DNA of 64,000 nucleotides from Amoebophrya sp. A120 (taxonomy: Eukaryota > Sar > Dinophyceae > Syndiniales > Amoebophryaceae): NCBI GenBank assembly GCA_905178155.1, contig CAJINV010000010.1, forward strand, positions 1,502,094 through 1,566,093, in the 5' to 3' direction. This document shows positions 31,401 through 45,000 of this stretch, piece by piece. Position numbers and translations under genes: made by a program. The notes beneath the pieces were generated by a model. The model was given only the letters and a program-made list of their open reading frames with translations, did no database searches and had not been told where the DNA came from. Every line of letters starts with the position of its first letter. Positions within the stretch are counted from its first letter, which is position 1.

Positions 31401-34400
31401 GAAACGGCACCAGCTGCGCACCGAGCAGCGGAAGGCGCTGTCCTGGATGCTGGAGCGGGAAAACAACCCCACCGACGTGGTGATCTCGCAACGGAAAATC
31501 ACCTCGCCCATTTTGTCGGACGACGACTGGTTCCGGCGCCTGACCTGGAGCAAGTGGGCGATGGAGTTCGAGGCTAACTACTACTACAAGGTGAACGGGG
31601 GAATTCTGGCCGACAAGGTCGGCTTCGGCAAGACCGCCACGATGCTGTCCCTGATCGCCCGGCAGCAAGACGCGGAGCGGGGGAGGGGAGCTGCAGCCTC
31701 TAGTACAACTTCGGCGAACAAGAAGGAGATGATGGATCATATTCCGGAACACGATAAAGGAGCCTTTTTTCACGCGCCGAACACAACGTTGGTTTTGGTT
31801 CCGAGTCATCTCATCGACCAGTGGTCGCAGGATATGGAGAAAAAAATTATTGGTGTGGTCGAGGTGGAAGTGAAGTTTGTTATTGTTTCATGATAGTTTG
31901 TAAAAACATCATCATCAACTTCATCTCAATGAAAGATATTTTCGTGCTGCTTCTGCATGACTGAGTGAAGAGTGCACACGTCGAGCAGGCCTGTTCAGAC
32001 AGAAAAAACTTCACTTATGCTTCTTGACCCACAATCAAATTCGCTTCCATACCCGAAGTAGACAAGTTCGTTTCCGCTTACAACTGGAACGTTTTGGTGG
32101 TGAAGGACGTGCGGGGCCTGTCCTACAACACGGTGCGCGAAATCGCGGAGTACGATTTGATTCTTTGCAGCTACCACTGCCTCTACTCCGACACCTACGG
32201 GCGGCGCGTCGAAGACTTTCTCTCCGGGGACAAGAAGCACACCCCCGACAGCATCAAAAACCCCGAGCGGGGCTACAAGCCGAAACCCGCAGCGGCAAAC
32301 CGACCGTACAGCCTGCTGAAATTGAAAGCCGAAACCAAGAAATTCATCGCGGACTGGGATTCCGGGGACGATAGGAAATGTCAGAAGTACCTGCAATCTC
32401 GCTGGTTCCAGAACAGCGAGGGCTTGAGTGCCAAGCGGGCGAAGGAGTTTTGCGAGAACGTGACCGGGACCGGCGGTGGGGAACAACAACAAGCGGAAGG
32501 ACCCGAAGTTACAGTTTTAAGCGGGAACAAAAATCAAGCAAAGCAAAAGCAACAGGTGGTCTCGAGGAAAAGGTCCTCGTCGCACTTGGATCTGCTGTTT
32601 CCGGTTCTGGAACAATTTTACTTTCGCAGGGTAGTGTTCGACGAGTACCACGAAACGGAAGCGAAGCGCGGCAAGACGCAGGTGCTCATGTGGTTACGGG
32701 GCCGGTCCCGCTGGGGCATGACGGGGACCCCGAGTGTGGAGACGATCGAATCGGTGAAAACCACGGCTGGGCTCTTCAACGTCGACGTCCTGGCCAACGG
32801 GGCGCGGGGCGAGTGGCTCTCCGCGGACGGGCTCCAGGTCCCCGAACACGCGCCGGCGCACGTGCTGGAAGGCTACAGGGGGGCACAGCGGTCGTTGGCA
32901 GCCGGCGCCGTATCCGAAGCAAAGTCTTGAAGCAAAGAAGCGAAGTATAGAAGATGGATTTGCATGGAAATTTGTGATGTGTTTATTTGTGAACTACATG
33001 GGCCCAGAGGTTCCAGCTGTGCTTATTTCTGCTAACCTTCTTCAAGATCAAGATTTTGCTAGCATATTCTTGGAAGTCGCAGCAGGCCGCGAAGGCCCGG
33101 AATAACCCGAACAGGTGCTTCAAAGAGCCGTGCACCAGCTCCGTTCTGTGGTACAACTGCCAAAACTTCGTGAGTGAATGCATTCGGCAAAACGCAACGA
33201 ACTCCTGTGTCGATGAGATTGAAACGGTATTGTATATTTTTCTAATGTGCTGACGACGAAAACGAATGACGACGAAACAAGGAAAAAGTGCATGATTCAT
33301 AGGTAGAGTTCTTCTTGTTCTTCCGATCGGCTAAATTGGTATCATCTCTTCAATCCTTCACCCACATCAGCTTGCTAGTACCCCCCCCTAAGAAATAAAC
33401 GCAATACAGATCCACCACGACTATGCGGTACAGTTCACTCCGGCGGAACAAATTTTCTATCTGAACACCCTCTCCGAGACGGCTTCCAGCGGAATCGACG
33501 TTTCGAAGAAGGAACTTTCCGAGGGTGTGCTGCGCCAGTGCCGGACGCTACTGGAGCGGTGCTCGCACTTCGCTGCGGGGGAGCAGGGGTTGTCCAGTGG
33601 TGGTGCTGGGTCGCTTAATAATACCGCGGAGGAGGAGCTCGAGCGGAAATTGGAGGAGGCAGAAGACGCTGTAGAGTCGGCATTTGAAAATGCCACGCTG
33701 CTCGTCACCCAACTGGAGCTGTTGCGGCGCGTATTCGTGCTGTGCAGTGGAGAAGTAGGGGGACCAGGAGTTCTTGTTGGACAGGGCGACTACAACGAAA
33801 GCCAGATCAACAAGCCAACAAAACTGGCGGGACAGGCAGGAGGAGTTGTAGATGGAGCTACTACTACAAAAACAACACCGCTAATACGGTCGTCAGCCTC
33901 GTCATCTACGTCATTGCGCGGTGGAGGTACGACTACGAGTCATTTTCCCACCAGCACCGGTGGTACATTCGCACTGAAACTGAATAAAGCATCATCTTCT
34001 CCCTCTCGTCGTTCTTGCAAGGAGGATATCTCAACATCGTGGACGATCACCGGTCGGAGTTTCGGAGTGCAGACCGACGCAAATATGGATCCGGGCGACG
34101 AAGGATTAGCCGTTGATAAAGGAGGTGCTCCACCTTTGTCTACTTTGGTGGCCTCGGACAATGTGCAAAGAAGTACTTCCTCTCCGTCCCTTGCTGTCAG
34201 CAAATCACTGAAGATGAAGCGACAGAGCAAGGGCAACTTCGTCGTCAAGGGGGACAATTATATCAACGAGTCGGAGATGGCGAGCGAGAGTTTCGGCTTC
34301 CAGCCAGTGTCTCGTCGGAAGGCGGCGACTAAAAAGTTGTCAAAACTACTTGGACCTGCAGCGCCCTCGTCCTCCTCGGGATCCTCTGTCGCGGACGCGG

Positions 34401-37248
34401 AATCCGCTCACACCACAACGTGGCACTACTGTCTCGTGCCCCGTGCCAATGTCGCAATTCAAACTGATCAAGATAGCGGAAAGCTGCTGAAAAATAAAAA
34501 GGAGTGCTTTTTAGAGAGCACGACCCAGAGCAATGCAGCTCAGAACTACGCCACGAATGATCAGGAAGAAGACGACGACGTTGATGCAGCTCTCTCACTC
34601 GCGGTGGTAGTTGCTGCTCCGCCTTCGAAGCGGCGCAAGAAGGACAAAAGTGCGGAGGACAACAAGAAGCCAACATCAACAAAAACTGCAGAAACAAATT
34701 TGAGATTGAAGAGCGAGAAGGCGGATGGAACAAAAGCGAAAGCCAAGCAGGGTTCCTGCAAACCCAACTCGAAGAACAAAAACAACCGGAGCAAAACGTC
34801 CTCCGAACAAGAAGACAACAAGGATCTGAAAGCTGCTGCTGCTCTCGCCCCAACTTGTAGCTCCTCGTCTCCGAAGACCATGCAGTCATCTCCGTCTGCG
34901 GTCACCAAAATCGAGCACCCGCCGTTCCTGAGCGAGAAAGTGCAAGACCTGGTCAAGAAGATTTCGTTGCAGTACATAGGAAAGCCGTACGGACAGGAGC
35001 TTCAGACGCTGTTCCGAACCGCAGCGCAGTCATCAACTTCCACTGAAAAGCTGCTCCACGCTGCGGGTTGTCCTGGTGCTAGTACGACGGCGAACATCAC
35101 AATCTTCCCAAAGATGACATCAAGTGCTGAAAGTGACAACGAAAGGAGAAGCGAATTTTTCCGAAAAATCCTTGTTAACGGCTTGGAGTCAATGCGGAGC
35201 ATCGTGAGGCGTGCTAAGGCGCATGAACGATCGTCACAGCTGGCTCTGGCAGCAGCGGCAAAACAACGAGCCACTGCTTCTGCTGTTGCCGGAAAGAACA
35301 GAAAGGCCGATGGAGAACAATTGAAGATCGATGGAAATGACAAAGCAAAGAACACCACCGCAAAAGCGACGAAGCCGGCTAAGCAAAACAGGAAGAGCGC
35401 CACATCGAAATTGCAAGCGAAAAGAACAAGCACAAAAGATGCGAAGCAAAATAGTACGGCCCTCGTCAAGAAAACTGCGGTGAAAGGTAAATCTAATAAA
35501 ATCAGCACCACAACATCATCCTGTTCATCCACATCCACCTCTAATAAGAAAGCTGTGCTCGTCGTCGGCGTACCGACTCCCGCGAAGGCAGGCGTACAGG
35601 GGAAGAAGAACAAAATGAAATCTGTTGCCGTACCGCTAGCTGCCGTTCTGAAAGTCCCGGAGAGGAAAATGATGAAGAACGACTCATCGAACAGTGCATC
35701 CTCGTCGGCAGGAGGGGCGACGTCATCTTCCGCGAACAGCAGCAACAAGCCTGCTCCACCTCCCAATCCGGACTGTGTCAAGCTGAGCAACGTTCTGGCG
35801 ACGGCTCACGAGTTGCAACAAACCATCGTGCGAGATTTGGAGAGGACGCTTTCCACAATGTACGAGAGGGCTGCGCCCGTTGACTTCTGCTCCGCGGCCA
35901 ACGCTCTATTCACCGGAGCGGAGGAGGACCTCATCTGCGGCGGCTGCGACGCGAGCTGCGCGGACAAGCCCTGGGGCCGGGCCGGCTTTGCGGTGACCAA
36001 GTGCGCGCACCTGTTTTGCCGACCCTGCTTGCTCGAAAGCGTGAATCGCGAACAGAAGTGCCCGGAGTGCGGTGAAAGGCTGGACACGCTGCTGCCGCCG
36101 AATGTCTATGTCGGGCCGAAGACAACAGCTGGTGCTAGTACTTCAAGCTGGAACACAAAGATAAAAAATGGAGGTACTAGTCAAGCGGTACTACAGATGA
36201 GCCAGAATTTGGGGCGGGTGGCCAAGTCCAGCACGGGCGGAAACTCAACGAACGATGCAAAGTTGCTGGCCGTAAAGAAAGCGTCTGTGGTGGGATGGGC
36301 TTTGTCGGAGGGAAAACACACGAAAATCTGGGAAGATGACCCCGGACGATACGCTTCGCTCAGGAATAAGGTAAGACATGCTACGTTCGGTTTTGATTCA
36401 TGTCAAAGTATTTCATAGTCTTCGACGAGCTCTAGAATTATCGATGATCCTGAAGATCATCATCGTGTGTTTTTATTCGCCCCACAACAACGAGCGTAAG
36501 TACTCGGCAATGCAGTAGCAGTCGTGCTCCAGCAGCACAAATAAAGAGGACCGACCTGTGAACTAAAAAAATTTCGTTTCACCCTGCTCAGGTCAGCAAA
36601 GATTCCGACATGTTCTTGGTGCCGCCCCCGAGCGCCGCTAGGTTTCTTGTCGGAGAAACTGTCTCCACGACCTCTCTCCGTGGAGGTCCGTCTTACCACC
36701 ACTTTGGGTCCAAGATTCAGAAGATCTGCGACGTCCTGGTGCGCATCCGCGACGAGTCGCCCGAGGACAAGGTGATCGTGTTTGTCCAGTTCCCGAGCAT
36801 CCAGCAGAAGTTGGCCTCCGCGTTTGCCTACTACGATTTCAACTTCATGGAGCTCTGTGGCCCGGTGCACAAGCAGAACCGGATCATGAACTCGTTCAAG
36901 TTCGACGCCGTCTCGGAGTACGGGCCGAGCCCGGACATCTTGCTGCTAAACATGTCCACGGCGGCGAGCGGATCCGACCTCGTCCGCGCGTCCCACGTGC
37001 TCCTGGCCCACCCCTTTGTCGGGAAAACGCCGGAGGAGAGCGCCGCCTACGAAGAGCAAGCGGTCGGCCGCGTGCGGCGCATGGGACAGCCGAAAACCGC
37101 GGTCGAAGTGCACCGCTTTTACACCGCGGGCACCGTGGAAGAGCCGCTGCACCAAAGACACGTGGCTGGACAGGCTGGAAAAGGAAAGAATGGGGGGAAC
37201 GAGGCAAAGCAGCGCGGGGGGCGTGGTGCGTCGCTGGAGTGGATGTGA
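28441..37248 (+). CDS. SNF2-family ATPase with an inserted RING finger, copy 1 (Rad5/HLTF/SHPRH type)
   Basis: Exons 28441-31852, 32059-32909, 33047-33226, 33410-36370 and 36592-37248 give about 2,686 residues, all joined by GT-AG introns in matching phase. Order of parts: basic N-terminus; two modules of the form F-x-V/I-G-x-x-V (about 28790, 29750) around a YLPNHFSFP motif; helicase lobe 1 with Walker A GGILADKVGFGKTATM (about 31590), LVPSHLIDQW, DEYH box in VVFDEYHE (about 32630) and motif III RWGMTGTP; a long Ser/Lys-rich disordered insert; a RING at about 35935-36080 (CGGC, CAHLFCRPC, CPEC); and lobe 2 with FGSKIQKI, DKVIVFVQF, SGSDLVRASHV and AVGRVRRMGQ. Established: a RING between the lobes marks ubiquitin-ligase translocases of DNA-damage tolerance. 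A paralogue follows immediately. No introners in this copy. Confidence 0.85.
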
Positions 37249-39039
37249 GGTGCTGGTGTGAAGCCTTTCGGGGTTAGTTCCAGCAGGACCTTGACATCAA
37301 TGGAAATTCTAGGAAAAAAAAACAAGCATTTAGATAAATTTAGATTTGATACTCGAGTTGGAAAGGCGAAGGCGGAAAGCGTCGGCCTTTACTTCTGCTG
37401 TTGTTGGACTTTTTTATGCTAAAAATCGCGGCCGTGAATCTCGTCCTTGTGACATGATTCTTGCTGCAGTTAGGTTCAGGACTAGAACTGTAGTAGATCA
37501 CATCCAGGAATCTGAAATGCACAGAAGGGCGTTGACTCCAACAGAGTTTTTTTTCTCGATGTCGACGCTAAAGCTGCGCATTATAGTACTCGACACAAAA
37601 TAGAACTTGTTTGTGGTCTAGTAGGCCACGTCGACCACCGATTTTTTTTTTAATTATGGTACCCCTGATTCGTCTTGTTCGAAGAGCTTGTTTATCATTG
37701 TCGAAAGTGTTTGCGTGTGTAGCCTCTAATGCTCTACTAAAGCACACATGTGGAAAAAAATGAACTCTATTTGCTACAGTAAACCAGTACTTAAATGTCT
37801 GAACAGAGGCAGTAGATTGATGAAGTCCATGCTTTTTCCTTTCGTCATCTGAATCTGTGACGATTAGCATTTATCATTCTAGCTAGGCCGTTGTCCTAGT
37901 ACTAGATTAATTTTCAGTGATATGCTATCAGGGTCAGTTCTACCGCTGGAGCTTCAAAGGCTGCTAGTTTCTGTTTCTCTGCTTTATTCTCTTGCTGTCG
38001 AACTTACATTTTTGCTCCTCGTCTACTGTTGCTTTTCTTACCCCGCAACAGAGGAAGAATAGCAGTACCGTCATATTAACAGTAGAACTACAACGTCAGA
38101 CATCTACCAGTACTTTTTTTGCAGTACTCGGAATCGGATAGAAGCAAAAGGGTTGTCGCGGTGATGTTTTTCCTTGACATTTTGCAAAAAGTGAAAGCAG
38201 CTGGTGCTTCTCCCATTATTTTCGATGAGTTATTATTTGAACTACTTTTCTATTCGACAAGGTTTATAGAGTCGAATATCAAGGTACACTGTGCCTCAAA
38301 ACTCAATACGGCGGTCGCACACGAAATATTTTTTTCTGAGTCTCTGGACAGAAAAAGGACATCAAATTGAGTCTGGAAGAGGGTCTGATAGCAGAAAAAA
38401 GCCGTTTTCCTAGTGTGATTGTTTTCATCTGCTAGGTGCTCTAGGAGCGGGAAGATAAGCAGAGCAGGATGTCAAATGGAAATCGGGAAGAAATCCCTGC
38501 CCATTTGATGAAGATGAACTTGTCTTCCGTCATTGAAGTGGCGATTTTATTTTTCAATTATACACTTGTCACCTATTTTCATTTTGAGGGTCCGTGAGAG
38601 TTTGTCCTGAAGTCGAGTGCGCAAACCAACGCCGGAGGAAGAACATACATAGCATGTCGATGTTAGGAATCGAGTTGGAATTCCAACAAACTGTATAAGT
38701 AACTAACCATCATGGCATCGGTCGTTTCACACTTGTGTAGTTTCAATCAAGGTCGTGAGTTTTTTATGTGTTGGTTCTTGCTGACGTCGAGGAAGTTTGG
38801 ATGGAGGAGAGACGATTTCACAGTCTGCGTGTGAGTGGTTTTTCATTTTCGCATGTTTCCGTTTTTTTTTCTGCATTGTCTACATGGGAAACAAGAATGA
38901 TCGTTCTTCGAGCATTAATTCTGTCCGTTGATGACTATAGATTTTTGATAAAATTTAGTCTCTTTTCTAACGAGAAAAATCCTCAATTAGAATTACATTG
39001 CTTCGATGTATACAGAAAACAGTTTGATCTAAAGTCAGG
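37249..39039. other. Intergenic between the SNF2 paralogues, no gene seen
   Basis: 1.8 kb, AT-rich in places, with short ORFs only. I found no introner termini and no remnants of the SNF2 genes. Confidence 0.5.
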
Positions 39040-42000
39040 ATGAATCCGAACAATTTCAATTTGCCCACGGGGAACGGTGGCACCCCAGGATTTGGTTCTT
39101 CAAGCTCAAGTAGTTCCTCTTCCGCGAACCTTCACGCTGGGGGACATCAGGTGGCCAACCACTCCGCATTCCTTGGCCAGCTTAGTCCGGCAGAGCAGCA
39201 GTTGTGGCATCAGCTCACCGCCATCCTCGCGAATCCGCAGGGACGCGGATTGATGGACCTGACACCGGCCCAAGCGCAACAGGTGTTGCAGAGCCCCACG
39301 CTTACGAACTGGTGGGCGCAGCAAGTGCAAGAAAATAGAAATACACCACCAGGAATGCAACTCCGCTATCAAGGACAACACCAGCAGCAGCTGACGCAGC
39401 AACAACAGCCTGCGTGGCAGAATTCCGCCGTCCAGCAACAGCAGTTTACGCAGCAGCAGCAACAAAGTCATGCTGTAGCGCAGATTGTACAACCCAAGTT
39501 TCAAGTCGGGCATAGAGTCGCGTTATTGTGGTCGAAATTTGGAGGTCAGTACAGAGTGCTGTTGAATTTTGTTCCGTGATCGCGGGCTCTTTTCCACGAA
39601 GGAAACGGATTCTTGATCTATGTATGCTACGGACCATCTACATTTTTGATTCGTAGAAGCTCTTCAAACTACAATGCTTCGTCATTCATTGAAAATGAGA
39701 CCTTCATCAACATAAAAAACCAGGCATGATACAAGACCGCACTAACGGAATCGTAGTCGAGGTTTTCGCAGCACCATCCGCATCACGAATTCCTGGCGAC
39801 GTCAAGTACTGCTACACGATTGAAAAATGTGAAGTGCCGTATTCCTACGACTTTACGCACAACTTCAACTCGGAGACCGCACTGGACAAAGTGCCACTGC
39901 TGACCCCGGTTCCGGAGGAAAAGTTGTCCCTGGCGCAGTTTCCGGGTTTTCCCCTTGCGGAGCAGTGCCGGCCAGGCACGGTGGGGTCCTTGAAGCAAGT
40001 TGCAAGCGGTAATGGCGGGAGCGTCGAAATACTGTGTCTGGTCTGCGGGCATTGGCGCTTGGCGCGAGTAACTACTTCAAACCAGCCGCACTTGGGATTC
40101 ACCCAGGCCCAGATTGTCGAGTCAATAACAACATCCAACGCCGCATTCTTTCAGTACCTGCCAAACCACGCCGCTTTTCCGAGTGCGATTTGGAAGCACG
40201 TGCCGTCGGTGCCCAAAGCAAAGTTCGCGGTGGGTGATAAAGTCTGTTTTCGCGGATACAACACGACCGACACAAGATTATGGAAAGGCCTCCAGCGCGG
40301 AATCGTTTGTCAAGTCGGGACAGCCAACACGAACACCCTCGACGCGTCAGCAGGTAAGTACGAGCGCAGTTACCAGGTTGAGGCTATCGAGACGAAGAAA
40401 ATAAAATCAGTCTGTTCTTTCAGAAAGCCCTTTCTGTCAGAAAGCACCGCCCTAAGCGGCGACTCCGATCTGTGTACCGCACCGGCGTCCTGGTCTGTTT
40501 CCGTGCTGGAGAGCGTGCTCTTCGAAGACAGTACATTTGGGGCCACATCATCAGACGATCTGCAGAGCGAGGGCAACACGGTCGGAGCACTACGGCAGCA
40601 GCTGGCAAGCTCATCTTCAGGATCATCTACGAGCTCAACCAATCTCGACCCGGGACTCACATCGTCGCGCATTAGTCCAGTGCTGGTGAGGATCACTGAC
40701 CCGGCCTCCCGTATGGAGATGAACTGTTCAACTTCGCCGTTGTTGGCCCAAGTTCTCCTTATCTTTGAATGTTGACATCAAATTGAAATTCGTGATATTT
40801 GCATTAGTGTCCTTGTATTGACCGCACATGGAAGAAATAGAAACTTCGCCCGCACTGTTTGTTGCCATAGACTCTAGTGACTTCGCCATGTTTTTATGTT
40901 TGGTTTCATTTGATAGGCAACCGCAACGGTGGATTTCTTTGGCGTGATAAATTCCAATACTAATCCGCCTTCTTGGCATGTCGCGTACCTGTGTGGCGTA
41001 TCTTCGCAGCTGAACAAATACCAGACCTGTTTTGAATTGCCGCACAAGCCAAATAAACCGGGCGCCGGTCCCGGCTGGACAAAAAGATACTTTGATCTAC
41101 CCAACGATACTCCGTTCCCCGGGCCTCTTGTGAAGGCCGTCCCGGAACCACAGCCGCCGCTTTTTGACGTCGGGCGGAAAGTTTGCTTTCGCCGGAGTTC
41201 TTGCAACACAAATCGCGAGGTCTCTACGAAGCGCACATCACATCCCGAGTACTTCGGTATAATCGACACCATAGTGCCGGAGGAAGCATCGCTTTCTGAC
41301 TGCCAGTTCACTGCTGATGGGACTCGGCGCAGCAGGGAGTACAGGGTAGTGCTTGTTGCTTATGAAGATCTCCGCTACAACGAGGAGAACGCGCTTCCTT
41401 ACTACCTACGGGTCCTCGAGGAAGATCTGCAGGCACATGATTTTCAGGGCTTCGATCGGCCGGAGCAGTGCGCTGGCGGCACTGTCGGGGCTCTTCGCTG
41501 GGCTGAACGCACGATCAGTACTACTCTTCCAGGGCACCGGACCCGCATCTTGATGAACTGGAATCGCGGCGGTCCCAGGAGCGGTGCTTCTCCCAACTGG
41601 CTCCCTGCGGAAGTCTGCCCGGAGTCTGCCCAGCCCTTTCGTACGCACACGAAGTTTTCGTCTTACCAGGGGAATCACACACAGTTCCTTCCGAACCACT
41701 ACCCCTTCCCACCAGCCGGCGACAAGAACAAGTGCAAATTGATGCTGCCGAAGTTCTCGTTTCCTGTCGGCGCTTTAGTCGAGTTTTTGAGCGACGACTC
41801 TGCGTCATGGCTCAAGGGCGAAGTTGTGTGCCATTGGCGGAACAACGAATTCCTGATGGTGATCGCGAGGGCAGACGGCCGCGGACAAGAGAAGAAATTG
41901 GCGAAAGGCGATGCTGGTCTCGAAGACGGGGTCCGGCCACTGTCCTCCGTTGTGTCGGCGGGTGCGTCAGCAACGACAGACCGGTTTGCCGTAGACGATT

Positions 42001-45000
42001 TCGGCAGGATGGAGAAAACAACTTCTTCGTCACCAAATTTCTCCAATCAAGCGCCAGCAGGAAAAGACGACGTAATGAAGGATAAGGAGGTGATAGAACA
42101 AAATCCATTCGGACCATCGCCGTGGATTGCAACTTCAGGGGCTGCTGCAGATCACGACATGCATGCGGACGCTCACCGATTAAAAATGGAGCCCCCGAAG
42201 ATGTTCTTGAAGTACGACCAACAGACCGATACCATGGTGATTGCCGAGTTTTCATTCGCGCACAAGACGCGACGGCGAGAACCATTTCAGCGCATTTTGC
42301 AAAGCGAAGAGGAAATCGGTGAGTATGTGAAGAACTTGCAGCGGGATAATTATGCGTTGCAGCAGCTCGCAAATGCACCACCAGAAGTTGTTGCTGTTTC
42401 ATCAGTTTCCGTGCCATCATCATCTTCTTCTGCCCTGCCATCTTCATCTTTGCCGATGGAAAATGAAATATCAGAAGCAGTGGCGACTACATTTGAGGAG
42501 TACGCCTCGATGGTCATGAACGGGCGGGCGAAACAAGCCAACTACACCAACGTCCCGTCATCTCATGACCCCAGCAGCAGCTTTCACTCTGTCTCCCTTG
42601 GGCACCGCCAGCACAACCAGGAGGAGCAAGGAAACAACTACGAGGAGCCTGCCTTGCCTTTGCGTCGCTACCCTGAACTGCCAGGAAAGCCGACGCGGAT
42701 GACTGTCAAGACGGCTCTGGCAAAAAACTCGAGCACTACGGTGCTGCGGAGGTTTCATAACCACCTCACCGCAGGGGCACCGCGCGAAGCCGCGCCAGAC
42801 GTGTTGGAAGGCGTAGAGCTCTGGATCGAGATTTCGGAGACAGGCTTCAAGCGCGTCGAGAAATTCCTCGCGAAAAACCTCAAGCCGGTCCTGGACGCGA
42901 TGGCGGAGAAGAGTTTCAGCAAAGCGGACAAAGTAGAGCAGAGATTGCGACTCCTCCCACTTGTTTCAAGTAACCGCAAAACGAAAGCTGCGCCCGCGGC
43001 AGTGAAGGCCGGCGAGCTTGTGGAAAAGATCGCAAACAACAACGAGCGAGCACGTATTGACCTCGAGATAAAGCGGCAAGGCGCAACCTTGTTCAACCAG
43101 CATTACAAACGACACCCACTCAAACCAGTTCCTCAGAACATGCTTGCCAAGCTGATGAAGCTACAACCAGCGTCGGCTAAAGAACGGCAACGGCTCGAGG
43201 ACCTCCTTCCTGCCGCACTGAGTACCAAGCTCGCCATCCCAAACAACGCGGATACGCCAGAAGCACCGGCGCCGAAGAAGTGGACGGCAGACCCATCGTT
43301 GCAACTCCGCCCGGAACAGAAGCAGGCGTTGGCCTGGATGATACAGAGGGAAAATTGTCCAGAGACATTCACTATCACCCAGAAAAAAGCCGTGGCGCCG
43401 AAGATTTTTAGCAGCTGCTACAGTACATGTACAACCAACAGCAGCACCAACGGCGGGTCCCCGGCAGCTGCGGGGCAATTTTTACTCGAGTTTGAACTGA
43501 CCTACCAGTACAATCTCAATGGCGGCATTTTGGCCGACAAGGTGGGCTTTGGCAAAACGGCCACCCTTCTGTCGCTGCTGGCAAGTCAGGAAGATCTGGC
43601 AATGGGGCGACAAGGAGGCTCCTCGGATGCGAGAAAGGGCAGGGACTTGAAGGAAAACGAAAAACAAGCGAAAATAACAAGCAAGCGGAAAACAAACAAC
43701 AACAAGAAGAAGAAGGAGCAGTCGGGGCTCATTGCACTACCAGACATGTTAGCAGAAGATGAAGATCAGAAACGCAAACGACCCGAGGACGATGCTGACC
43801 AACAAATGCACAACATCAATCATGACAACACTGCGCCATCCAGCCCGTCTCCCCATGACCTCATTGCCCGCGAGTCCAAGGCATTTTTCCCGGCCCCGAA
43901 AACAACACTGATTCTGGTCCCCAGCCACTTGATTGACCAGTGGTTATCCTGAGTAAAAACGACTCTATTTGCACACAAGATCAAGAAAAAAAGACGCTTA
44001 TTTCGCTGTGTAGTACAGGGTCAAGAAGATGATCATGTGGGTTTTTTTCCCGGTAGATGCAAAAAACAAAAAGATCTCCTAACAAGCTGATCATGAGCAT
44101 GACAAGTTTTGTACGTTGAACTACTCGTCTGTAAATTAATATTCGAGTCGTTGTTGTACGGGATAAATTTCCAAAGAAATCCAGAAATTCTGCACGAGTT
44201 ACAAGTGGTCAGTGCTTGTGATGAAGGACGTGCGGGGGATAACGACGCGGAGCGCAAAAGAGCTGGCAGGATATGACATCATCCTGTGTACGTTTCAGTG
44301 CCTGTACTCCTCCGTCTACGCCAAGCGCGTCCTGGACTTTCTGGACAAAGACGACACGGGTGGCCGGACGCTCGGCCCAAACGCGTCCTACAGTGTGCAG
44401 GACCTGCGAAAAGCAACCGCGGACTATATTCAAGCCTGGGATGATCATCAGCGCGGCAGTGCCAATGCTGCGGCGGGTGCCAATCCTGCTGCGGACCAAC
44501 TGAAAGCGACCCGCACGTCCTACTTCGAGTCGCGATTTTTCAAGGGCAGCGCAGGACTGACGCAGAACAAAATCAAGAGCTTGGTGCAGGGCAACGGTGG
44601 TCCAGAGGGGGTTTTGAAAAAATCGAAATCCGAAGACCTGCTGTTTCCGGTTTTCGAGCAGTTCTTCTTTCGCAGAATTGTCTATGACGAATTTCACGAA
44701 GCGGAATGCATCAAGGGAAAGACAGGAATTCTGATCGGGTTGAAAGCGGTTTCGAAGTGGGGACTTTATCAAGTGGAAGCGCAGTGGTTCGATGCAGTGT
44801 TTGCCTTAACCTCCAAAGCTTGGTGGCGAAGATCTACAACTCTTGTCTGGTGTTATAATGTCTTGACAAAGGGCTACGGCCATGGCGTATGTCTATGTAG
44901 TCATAGCTACCCCGCCCAAAATTCTACTCTTGTCTAGAAACGATGCGCATTATTTGCCTGAAGAACCTTGTTCATCATGACGCAGCCCCCTATCGTCCTG

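Noticed and set aside
35002-35790. Long minus-strand ORF (262 codons)
   Set aside because: It is the exact antisense of the Lys/Ser-rich disordered part of SNF2 copy 1; codon bias there opens the opposite frame. No domain or splice context of its own. The same holds for the minus-strand ORFs at 854-1327, 16428-17186 and 42-43 kb.
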